Source of the DNA: JBOGHU01 sp050742255
GTDB taxonomy: Bacteria > Actinomycetota > Acidimicrobiia > Acidimicrobiales > CADCSY01
NCBI GenBank assembly: GCA_050742255.1
Contig: JBOGHU010000071.1
Location: 1-19,123, forward strand
Direction: 5' to 3'
DNA: 19,123 nt
Shown here: one piece after another, positions 9,444-15,512 of the stretch
How the letters are laid out: every line of letters begins with the position of its first letter
Numbering within the stretch: the first letter of the stretch is position 1
Made by a program: the position numbers and the translations under genes
The notes under the pieces: model-generated
Seen by the model: the letters and a program-made list of their open reading frames with translations, nothing else
What the model was told of the DNA's origin: nothing
Database searches by the model: none

Positions 9444-9647
9444 GTGCCCACCCAGCGCTGCGCCGCCACCACCGAGACGGCGACGCGCTGCCCGGGCATC
9501 TTCGCCTACGACCTCGGGGGTCGTGGCGACGGTCTGGTCGTGGCCTGTCCCCTGTGCGGGGTCGGCAACCGCTGGGACGTCCGCCGGGAGGAGTGGTCGG
9601 TCGATGTCGAGCCCGTCGGGGAGGAGTGGGGCGAGTGGGGAGCGTGA
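9444..9647 (+). CDS. Small four-cysteine (zinc-ribbon-like) protein of unknown function
   Basis: This 67-residue soluble protein has C6-x9-C16 and C35-x2-C38 (ACPLCGVGNRWDVRREEW), enough to bind one zinc or a metal cluster. The C-terminus is acidic and rich in Trp. I do not recognise the family. The GTG at 9444 is preferred over the in-frame GTG at 9435 because a TACCGT box lies exactly 7 bases upstream of it; the longer form would add three residues. The stop overlaps the likely grdE start (GTGA), suggesting co-translation with the selenoenzyme operon. A role as a small accessory or regulator for that enzyme is possible but unproven. Confidence 0.6.
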   Translation: MPTQRCAATTETATRCPGIFAYDLGGRGDGLVVACPLCGVGNRWDVRREEWSVDVEPVGEEWGEWGA

Positions 9648-10903
9648 GCGGCGGACTTACCCGGGTGGTCCACGAGGTCCACGCGGTCGCCTTCGGCCAG
9701 TCGACCGGGTACCGCGACGGGGTGCTGACGGTCTCGGCCGACCACGCCCGCGCCGTCCTGGCCGACCCCGCGCTCGGCGAGATCCGGCTGGCGCTGGCGT
9801 CCCCGGGTGACCCTGTCCGCATCGTCAAGGTCCTCGACGCCGTCGAGCCCCGCACCAAGGGACCGGGCGGTGGCGGCATCTTCCCGGGGATCCTCGGCCC
9901 GCCCCAGGTCCAGGGCCGGGGGGTGACCCACGTCCTGCGGGGCGCGGCCGTGGTCGCCGCCGGGTTCCTCCCCCGGGCCCAGGAGGGCCTGGTCGACCTG
10001 TCGGGGCCGGCCGCCGAGCTGTCACCGCTGGGCACGACCCACAACGTCGTCGTGGAGTTCACGCCCACCCCCGGAGCCAGCTGGGAGGAGGTCGACGTGG
10101 CCCTGCGGCGAGGGGTGCTGGCCCTGGCGGCCAGCCTGGCCGAGGCGGCGCTGGAGGCGGATCCCGACGCCGTCGAGGAGCTGGTGGCCGTGGAGGGGCC
10201 CCAGCCCGGTGACCTGCCCCGGGTGGGGGCGCTCACCAACCTCCAGACCCAGGGCAGCTTCAAGGACGTGTTCGTGTACGGCCGCAGCTTCGCCACGTCG
10301 CTTCCCACCCTCATCGACCCCGGTGAGCTGGACGACGGAGCGGTGGTCAGCGGACAGTTCGGTCACCCCGCGCTGAAGAACCCGACCTACCTGCACCAGA
10401 ACCACCCGGTGGTGGCGGTGCTGCGGCGGCGCCACGGCACCGACCTGCGCTTCGGCGGGGTGGTGATCGCCCCTGAGCCGGTCGACCAGGACCGCAAGGC
10501 CTTCATCTCGGCCTACTCCGCCCGCCTGTGCGCGGCGGCCGGCTTCGACGCCGTCGTGGTCACCAAGGAGGGGGGCGGCAACGCCGATGCCGATGTGGCC
10601 CTCAAGATGGACGAGCTCGAGCGGCTGGGGATCGAGGCGGTGGGCATCTTCGCGGAGATGGCCGGCCCCACCGGCACCGGGCCCTCGCTGGTCGTGGCCC
10701 CCACCGTGGCCTCGGCGATGATCAGCACCGGCAACTACGACGAGCGGTTGAGGCTGCCGGCGGTGGCTCGCGCCCTGGGCGGGGACACCATGGACGTGGC
10801 CGGTTGCCCCGCCGCCGCCGAGCTGGACGTGCCCACCGCGGTGGTGTACTGCTCGCTCAGCCCCCTGGGCTGGGGCCGGCTGACATGCGGGGTGCGACCA
10901 TGA
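9644..10903 (+). CDS. grdE: Glycine/sarcosine/betaine reductase component B, GrdE-like subunit without the pyruvoyl-forming cysteine
   Basis: This 419-residue protein matches the substrate-binding subunit of component B. Family-like blocks are AVAFGQSTGYRDGVLTV (about 14-30), PGDPVRIVKVLDAVEPR, LTNLQTQGSFKDVFVYGRSF, TYLHQNHPVVAVLRRRHGTD and VVTKEGGGNADADVALKM. In clostridial glycine reductase the GrdE proprotein is cut at an Asn-Cys to make a pyruvoyl group; I recall the site as SGNC near residue 242. Here the aligned segment is SGQF with Q238-F239, so this processing should not occur. The GTG at 9644 gives a family-like N-terminus and a GTGA overlap. GTG at 9635, with GAGGAG 8 bases upstream, would add three residues. 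It could equally be called GrdG- or GrdI-like (sarcosine or betaine type). It is coupled to grdB by ATGA. Confidence 0.82.
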   Translation: MSGGLTRVVHEVHAVAFGQSTGYRDGVLTVSADHARAVLADPALGEIRLALASPGDPVRIVKVLDAVEPRTKGPGGGGIFPGILGPPQVQGRGVTHVLRGAAVVAAGFLPRAQEGLVDLSGPAAELSPLGTTHNVVVEFTPTPGASWEEVDVALRRGVLALAASLAEAALEADPDAVEELVAVEGPQPGDLPRVGALTNLQTQGSFKDVFVYGRSFATSLPTLIDPGELDDGAVVSGQFGHPALKNPTYLHQNHPVVAVLRRRHGTDLRFGGVVIAPEPVDQDRKAFISAYSARLCAAAGFDAVVVTKEGGGNADADVALKMDELERLGIEAVGIFAEMAGPTGTGPSLVVAPTVASAMISTGNYDERLRLPAVARALGGDTMDVAGCPAAAELDVPTAVVYCSLSPLGWGRLTCGVRP

Positions 10904-12189
10904 CCAGGATCGTGCACTACCTCAACCAGTTCTTCGCCGGGATCGGCGGAGAGGAGGCGGCCGGGACCGGCCCGTCCCGGCGGGACGGGGCGCTGGGGCC
11001 CGGGCGTCGCCTCCAGGCCCTCCTCGGTCCCGAGCACCAGATCGTGGCCACCGTCTACTGCGGTGACGACCACGCCGCCGACCCCGCCGCCCTGGACGAG
11101 ATCCTCGCCCTGGTCACCGCCTCCTCGCCCGACCTGGTGGTGGCCGGCCCCGCCTTCACCAGCGGGCGGTACGGGCTGGCCTGCGCCCGGGTGGCGGCGG
11201 CGGCGGCCCGCCGGGGCATCCCGGCGGTGGCGGCCATGCACGACGACAACCCGGGCCTGGAGGAGGCCGGCGCCGCCCCGGTCGTGCGCAGTGGCGCCGC
11301 CGCCCGGGAGATGGGCCCCTCGCTCGAGCACCTGGCCTCCGCCACCCGGCGGGTGGCGACAGGCAGCCCGCTCACCGCCGACGACGGGCGCATCGGCTCG
11401 GTCCCCCGGCGGGGGGCACAGGTCGAGCGCCGGGCGGCCGAGCGGGCCGTCGACCTGGCCCTGGCCCGCCTGGGCGGCGACCGGGAGGCCACCGAGGTGC
11501 CCCTCCCCCGCTTCGACCGGGTGGTCCCGGCCCCACCGGTCGACGACATCACCACCACGGTGGTCGCCCTCCTGACCGAGGGGGCCCTGGTCCCCGAGGG
11601 CAACCCCGACCGGTTGGAGTCGGCCCGAGCCACCCGCTGGCTCCGGTACCCGCTGGATGCCAGGACCGCGCTGGCGCCAAAGGAGTACCAGTCGGTCCAC
11701 GGGGGCTTCTCCACCACCTGGGCCAACGAGGACCCCCACCGCATCCTCCCTCTCGACGTGGCCCGGGAGCTGGAGGCCGAGGGGGCCATCGGCGGGCTCC
11801 ACCCCGAGTACCTGGTCACCGCCGGCAACGGGACCTCGCTGGGAGACGCCCGGCGGTTCGGCGTGGAGTGGGCCGCCGACCTCCACCGCTCGGGTGCCCG
11901 GGCCGCCATCCTGACCGCGACGTGAGGGACGGGGACGCGTTGCGGGTCAACGCTGGCGAAGGAGCTGGAGAGGGCGGGCATCCCCACCGCCCTGCTGTGC
12001 AACCTGGTGTCGATCGCCCGCCGGGTGGGCGCGCCGAGGGTGGTGCCGACCCGGGGCATCCCCTACCCCACCGGCGACCCCTCGCTCGACCCCCGTCGGG
12101 AGCAGGCGTGGCGGCGGCGCCTGCTCCTGCGGGCGCTGGAGGCGGTGTCGACCCCGGTGTCGGAGCCAACCGTGTTCGAGGTCTCCTGA
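10900..12189 (+). CDS. grdB: Component B selenoprotein subunit (GrdB family), selenocysteine at TGA 11923
   Basis: This 429-residue protein is read through TGA 11923-11925 as Sec342. It begins TRIVHYLNQFFAGIGGEE, the family N-terminus, and residues before the TGA (AAILTAT) match the known pre-Sec context. After the TGA the same frame continues with GTGTRCGSTLAKELERAGIP and ends in PTVFEVS, typical of GrdB C-termini, so this is not a frameshift. Sec342 attacks the substrate and releases the amine, moving the carbon unit toward GrdA. The recalled clostridial motif UGTCTRCG is UGTGTRCG here: the Cys at Sec+3 is Gly345, while C348 is kept. A hairpin at 11937-11953 fits a bacterial SECIS. The start is the ATGA overlap with grdE; ATG 10885 is an alternative. 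If read without Sec it would wrongly stop at residue 341. Confidence 0.88.
11937..11953 (+). promoter_or_regulatory. SECIS-like hairpin of grdB
   Basis: A perfect 6-bp stem GCGTTG/CAACGC encloses the 5-base loop CGGGT. The loop begins 17 bases after the TGA and has G at its second position. This matches the known placement of bacterial SECIS elements (apical loop roughly 16-37 bases after the UGA, G among the first two loop bases), which SelB recognises to insert selenocysteine. Confidence 0.65.
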
Positions 12190-12190
12190 C

Positions 12191-13639
12191 ATGAGCGCGG
12201 TCCCCGTGGTCGCCGCCGCCAGCCAGGTGCTGGCCCACGCTCCCAGTCTGGCCCGCCACGGCTCCAAGCCCCAGCGGGTGCTGGCGGCCGAGCCTGAGCT
12301 GGCCCGGCCGTTCCTCGCCGGGTTGCGGACGTTCGCAGAGGCGGTGGCCTACCCGCCCCACCAGGCCTACCTCGGCGCCCTCCACCCCCGGGCCCTGCCG
12401 GCCCGGCCCTGGGTGTGCGCCGGCTCCGACGGGGGCGGGGCCCGGTTCGGCCCCGACGGCGAGCTGCTGGAGGAGGTGGAGCTGCTGGGGCTGTTGGCTT
12501 CGGTGGACCGCTTCGACCTGGTGACCCTCACCGGGGAGGTCGCCGAACGGGCGTCCGCCGCCCTGGCCGGCCACCCCCTGGCCAAGCGCCTCCACCTGAA
12601 CCGCGTGGCCGAGGCACGGGGCGACGTCGAGCCGGCGTCGGCCCAGCGCCGGTCCGGCAGGGCCCTGATCCACACCGGCCCCGGTGGCGAGGAGCTCGCT
12701 GGCGCGGTCCGGGCCGGCCACGACTCCGACGACTCCCTGACCGCCCCGGTGCTGTTGGAGAACCTGGCCGCCAAGGCCACCGCCACCCTGGCTCTGCTCC
12801 ACCTCCTCGAGGACCACGGCATCGATCCGGGATCGATCGACTACGTCATCAGCTCCGGCGAGGAGGCGGTGGGCGACCGCTACCAGCGGGGCGGGGGGAA
12901 CCTGGCCAAGGGGGTGGCCGAGGTGGCGGGGCTGGACCAGGCGTCGGGGATGGACGTCAAGAACTTCTGCGCCGCCCCCCTCCCGGCGCTGGTGGTGGCG
13001 GCCAGCCTGGTCGCCTCCGGCGTCTTCGCCCGGGTGGCGGTGGTGGCGGGCGGCTCCCTGGCCAAGCTGGGCATGAAGTTCCAGGGCCACCTCAACCACC
13101 GGCTGCCCGTGCTGGAGGACGTCCTCGGGGGCGCCGCCGCCCTGGTCCAGGCCGACGACGGGGTGTCCCCCCGGATCCGCCTCGACGGCGTGGGCCGGCA
13201 CCGGGTGGCGGCCGGCGGTGCCACCGCCCAGATCATGGAGGCGCTGGCGGTCGAGCCCCTGGTCCGGCTCGGCATACCGATGACGGAGGTTGACGACTAC
13301 GCCACCGAGCTGCACAACCCCGAGATCACCGAACCCCAGGGCTCGGGCGACGTGGCCGCCCGCAACTACCGCACCATCGCCGCCCTCGCCGCCCGGCAGG
13401 GGGAGATCGGGCGGGAAGAGCTCGACGCCTTCGTCGCCGAGCGGGGGATGCCCGGCTTCGCCCCCACCCAGGGCCACCTGGCCTCGGCCCTGTGCTACCT
13501 CCCCCATGCGGTCCGGCGGCTGACGTCGGGAGGCGCCGATCGGGTGCTGATGGTGGCCAAGGGCAGCCTCTTCCTGGGGCGCATGTGCCAGCTGTCCGAC
13601 GGGATGAGCGTGCTGCTGGAGCGGAACCCGAAGGGGTGA
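12191..13639 (+). CDS. grdC: Component C beta subunit (GrdC), thiolase/KAS III-like acyltransferase
   Basis: This 482-residue protein belongs to the thiolase-fold GrdC family. In glycine reductase, protein C accepts the carboxymethyl-Sec intermediate from GrdA and helps form an acetyl thioester. Family blocks include SSGEEAVGDRYQRGGGNLAK, MDVKNFCAAPLPALVVAA with the likely nucleophile C260, HNPEITEPQGSGDVAARNY and PGFAPTQGHLASALCYLPHA with the conserved active-site-region His, then KGSLFLGRMCQLSDGMS near the end. The length is slightly short of the roughly 510 residues I recall for clostridial GrdC. The ATG follows the grdB stop after 1 base, with a weak GAGG site 9 bases upstream. The usual partner GrdD, which makes acetyl phosphate, is not encoded next to it, which is unusual for this system. 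Confidence 0.88.
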   Translation: MSAVPVVAAASQVLAHAPSLARHGSKPQRVLAAEPELARPFLAGLRTFAEAVAYPPHQAYLGALHPRALPARPWVCAGSDGGGARFGPDGELLEEVELLGLLASVDRFDLVTLTGEVAERASAALAGHPLAKRLHLNRVAEARGDVEPASAQRRSGRALIHTGPGGEELAGAVRAGHDSDDSLTAPVLLENLAAKATATLALLHLLEDHGIDPGSIDYVISSGEEAVGDRYQRGGGNLAKGVAEVAGLDQASGMDVKNFCAAPLPALVVAASLVASGVFARVAVVAGGSLAKLGMKFQGHLNHRLPVLEDVLGGAAALVQADDGVSPRIRLDGVGRHRVAAGGATAQIMEALAVEPLVRLGIPMTEVDDYATELHNPEITEPQGSGDVAARNYRTIAALAARQGEIGREELDAFVAERGMPGFAPTQGHLASALCYLPHAVRRLTSGGADRVLMVAKGSLFLGRMCQLSDGMSVLLERNPKG

Positions 13640-13641
13640 TC

Positions 13642-13668
13642 CCCGGCCGGCCCGCAGGCGGGGCCGGG
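13642..13668 (+). other. GC-only hairpin between grdC and grdA
   Basis: A 7-bp stem CCCGGCC/GGCCGGG (13642-13648 with 13662-13668) encloses 13 loop bases, directly after the grdC stop. No T-run follows, so it is not a classical intrinsic terminator. It could end or attenuate the grdE-grdB-grdC transcript before the separate grdA promoter box at 13687, or protect the mRNA 3' end. Confidence 0.35.
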
Positions 13669-13686
13669 TCCGCCGGCCTGGGGCTG

Positions 13687-13692
13687 TAGGCT
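13687..13692 (+). promoter_or_regulatory. Putative -10 box (TAGGCT) of grdA
   Basis: TAGGCT lies 7 bases before the ATG of grdA, identical in sequence and spacing to the box before ctaB. No Shine-Dalgarno sequence intervenes. This suggests that grdA has its own leaderless transcript, allowing a higher dose of the small carrier selenoprotein than of GrdE, GrdB and GrdC. Confidence 0.5.
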
Positions 13693-13699
13693 CCCCGCC

Positions 13700-14164
13700 A
13701 TGTTGACCGACAAGAAGGTGATCGCCCTCGGTGAGCGTGACGGAGTCTCCGGCCCCGCCATCGGCGCTTGTGTCGAGGCAGCCGGTGGCTCGGTGGTCTT
13801 CGTGGCCACCGAGTGCTTCGTCTGAACCGCGGCCGGGGCCATGGACCTGCACAGCCAGGAGGCCATCCGCCGCTTGGCCGATGAGCACGGCCCGTCCAAC
13901 CTGCTGGTGATCCTCGGCGCTCCCGATCCCGAGAGCGCCGAGATCGCGGCGGAGACGCTGGTGCTCGGAGACCCCTCCTACGCAGGCGCCCTGGCCGGGG
14001 CCCAGTTGGGCCTCGACGTCTACCACGTGCTCGACGAGACCGTCCGCGCTCAGGTCCCCGACGACGTCTGGGAAGCCCAGGTGGGCGTCATGGCTGACGT
14101 CCTCGACGCCGGGGCGGTGGTGGCGGCGGTGTCGGGGATGCGGGCCAAGGGGGGCGCCCAATAG
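13700..14164 (+). CDS. grdA: Protein A selenoprotein GrdA, selenocysteine at TGA 13823
   Basis: This 154-residue protein is read through TGA 13823-13825 as Sec42. The context TECFVU-TAAGAMDLHSQ is the hallmark of GrdA: a redox-active C39-x2-Sec42 followed by TAAGAMDL. The N-terminus DKKVIALGERDGVSGPAIG and the later GDPSYAGALAGAQLGLDVYH also match. GrdA is the small carrier that takes the carbon unit from component B as a Se-carboxymethyl derivative, passes it to protein C and is re-reduced by thioredoxin. The length is close to the family's roughly 155-160. Without Sec decoding the gene would be called from ATG 13841 and lose its whole active site. It sits 60 bases after grdC with its own -10 box. 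No trxA/trxB accompany it, unlike in clostridia. Confidence 0.93.
13837..13864 (+). promoter_or_regulatory. SECIS-like hairpin of grdA
   Basis: Stem GGCC (13837-13840) pairs with GGCC (13861-13864). After a small internal loop (A opposite GGA), TGG (13842-13844) pairs with CCA (13855-13857), leaving the apical loop ACCTGCACAG. The loop begins 19 bases after the TGA, inside the range for bacterial SECIS elements. The stem is weaker than the one in grdB, and other foldings of this GC-rich stretch are possible. Confidence 0.42.
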
Positions 14165-14167
14165 GAT
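14162..14167 (+). promoter_or_regulatory. Putative -10 box (TAGGAT) of the Lys/Ala-tailed protein gene
   Basis: TAGGAT overlaps the grdA stop codon and lies 6 bases before the GTG at 14174. It is the same near-leaderless arrangement as the boxes before ctaB, the four-cysteine gene and grdA. It suggests that the following gene is transcribed independently of grdA. Confidence 0.4.
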
Positions 14168-14173
14168 CTCTGA

Positions 14174-14911
14174 GTGGCCAAGCGACTCTTCGGCAGGGAC
14201 CGGGACCAGCGCAAGCGGGAGGAGCTGGAGCGGGAGGCCGCAGCCGAGCTGCACCGGGCCACGGGGAGCTGGTACGAGGGGCAGGGCGCGCCCTCAGCCT
14301 CATCGACCCCCTCGCCCGGCCGGGCCCCTCCTCCCCCGCCGCCCGCGGTGGGGCCCGGGGGATGGGGTGACCAGACCCCGGGCTGGGGTTCTGCGGACCG
14401 GTCGCCGGAGCAGAGCTGGTACCCCCGCGGCGGTGGCGGGCGGGCGGCCGCGGCCCGAGAGGAGGAGGCGGTCACCGAGCTGGCGCTCTCGCAGTGGGCG
14501 GAGCGTCGGGGCACGGACCTGGAGAACCTGACCGTCGCCCGCCAGGACGCGACGTCGGCCGAGGCGGCCCGCGACCAGGCGCTGCGCCACTTCCTCGATC
14601 GGAAGGCCCGGATGCCCCGCCGCCGCCAGTCCCAACCGTCGCCCAGCCTGACCGGGCTGGGCGTCTCGCCCATCATCGGCCCCCAGATCAGCGGGAGCGG
14701 CACCCTGCCTGGTGCCGTGGTCGGGCATCCCCCGGGGGGAGCCTGGGCCACGCCCGAACCCGAGGAGGCGCCGGCCAAGAAGCGGGCCACGGCCAAGAGG
14801 CGGGCCACGGCCAAGAAGAAGGCGCCGGCCAAGAAGAAGGCGCCGGCGAAGAAGCGGGCCACGGCCAAGAAGCGGGCCACGGCCAAGAAGGCGGCCCCCC
14901 GTCGACGTTAG
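14174..14911 (+). CDS. Hypothetical protein with histone-H1-like Lys/Ala-rich tail
   Basis: This 245-residue protein is of unknown family. Residues 1-34 are charged and helical (MAKRLFGRDRDQRKREELER and on). A Pro/Gly-rich linker follows (about 39-92). Residues about 95-150 form a second charged helical section (EEEAVTELALSQWAERRGTD). A Ser/Gly/Pro linker leads to a tail from about residue 200 built of AKKRAT/AKKKAP hexapeptides, ending RRR. Such tails occur in bacterial H1-like and actinobacterial HU-type proteins and bind DNA without sequence preference. No HU or other known fold is visible in the rest. No signal peptide or helix for membrane insertion is seen. Nucleoid or nucleic-acid binding is inferred from the tail only. 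The GTG start is supported by the TAGGAT box 6 bases upstream. Confidence 0.65.
   Translation: MAKRLFGRDRDQRKREELEREAAAELHRATGSWYEGQGAPSASSTPSPGRAPPPPPPAVGPGGWGDQTPGWGSADRSPEQSWYPRGGGGRAAAAREEEAVTELALSQWAERRGTDLENLTVARQDATSAEAARDQALRHFLDRKARMPRRRQSQPSPSLTGLGVSPIIGPQISGSGTLPGAVVGHPPGGAWATPEPEEAPAKKRATAKRRATAKKKAPAKKKAPAKKRATAKKRATAKKAAPRRR
14774..14905 (+). repeat. 18-base tandem repeats encoding the Lys/Ala tail
   Basis: About seven imperfect copies of an 18-base unit such as GCCAAGAAGCGGGCCACG encode AKKRAT, AKRRAT and AKKKAP hexapeptides. The period is a multiple of three and the frame is intact, so copy number can change without breaking the gene. Confidence 0.8.
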
Positions 14912-14936
14912 CTGGGAGGAGGGCCCGGTCCCCCGA

Positions 14937-15512
14937 TCACGCCGACGCCGCGCAGCCGCCGGGGAACGACAGCACCACACCCGGCCCGATGCCCAGGGCG
15001 GCCAGCCCTCCCTGGACCACCTCGACGGCGTGGAGGTACGGCGCGGCGGCGCCGTAGGAGGGACAGGTGGCCGCCCGAGGGGGGCAGGGCTCCATGTCGG
15101 CCTGGGACACGAACGCGCCGCGGTCGTCGAAGAAGGCGATCGACAGAGAGATCTGGGTGTCGCGCATGAAGAAGGTGGCCTCCACCTCAGAGGGGAAGCG
15201 GAACACCATCCCGTCGTAGCCCCGCAGGTCCGACTGTCCCATCAGGCCCCGGGAGCGGGACTCGGCATCGTCGGCGAGGAGGGCGCACCACTCGGCGACC
15301 GTCCCGCCACCGTCGGTGACCCGGAGGGCCACCTCCTCGAAGCCCTCCAGCGGCCGGCGGGAGGAGTGCTCGGAGACGAGGAAGGGATCGGGTGGCCGGT
15401 TGGCCCCCTGGACGGTGAGGGCCACCAGCCCGAGGAGGAGCACCAGCCACGCCAGCCGCTTGAGCCAGCGGACCCGCCACCTGGCCCGGGGGGCGGGGGG
15501 GGTAGGCGTCAC
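14937..15512 (-). CDS. DUF192 family membrane-anchored protein
   Basis: This 191-residue protein has one N-terminal helix (about residues 17-36, following a basic stretch), so the rest is probably outside the cytoplasmic membrane. The DUF192 signature is clear: ESRSRGLMGQSDLRGYDGMV, ATFFMRDTQISLSIAFFDD, and a C-terminal AVEVVQGGLAALGIGPG. The biochemical role of DUF192 is not established. Extra cysteines (C143 and C150, in EPCPPRAATCPSYG) may form a disulfide. The GTG start overlaps the panB stop by four bases, so it is translated with panB. It converges with the Lys/Ala-tailed gene, leaving only 25 bases between the two stops; no terminator is evident there. Confidence 0.87.
   Translation of the reverse strand: MTPTPPAPRARWRVRWLKRLAWLVLLLGLVALTVQGANRPPDPFLVSEHSSRRPLEGFEEVALRVTDGGGTVAEWCALLADDAESRSRGLMGQSDLRGYDGMVFRFPSEVEATFFMRDTQISLSIAFFDDRGAFVSQADMEPCPPRAATCPSYGAAAPYLHAVEVVQGGLAALGIGPGVVLSFPGGCAASA

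Noticed and set aside
10528..11925. grdB as a truncated gene or pseudogene ending at TGA 11925
   Set aside because: Homology continues in the same frame after the TGA at the known selenocysteine site, with a SECIS-like hairpin downstream.
12007..12189. Separate 60-residue gene after grdB
   Set aside because: It is the C-terminal part of GrdB downstream of selenocysteine, in the same frame.
13841..14164. 107-residue gene starting at ATG 13841
   Set aside because: It is GrdA without its N-terminal 47 residues; the true start is ATG 13700 with Sec at 13823.
14774..14905. CRISPR-like array
   Set aside because: The repeats are contiguous, in frame and encode a Lys/Ala tail; there are no spacers.
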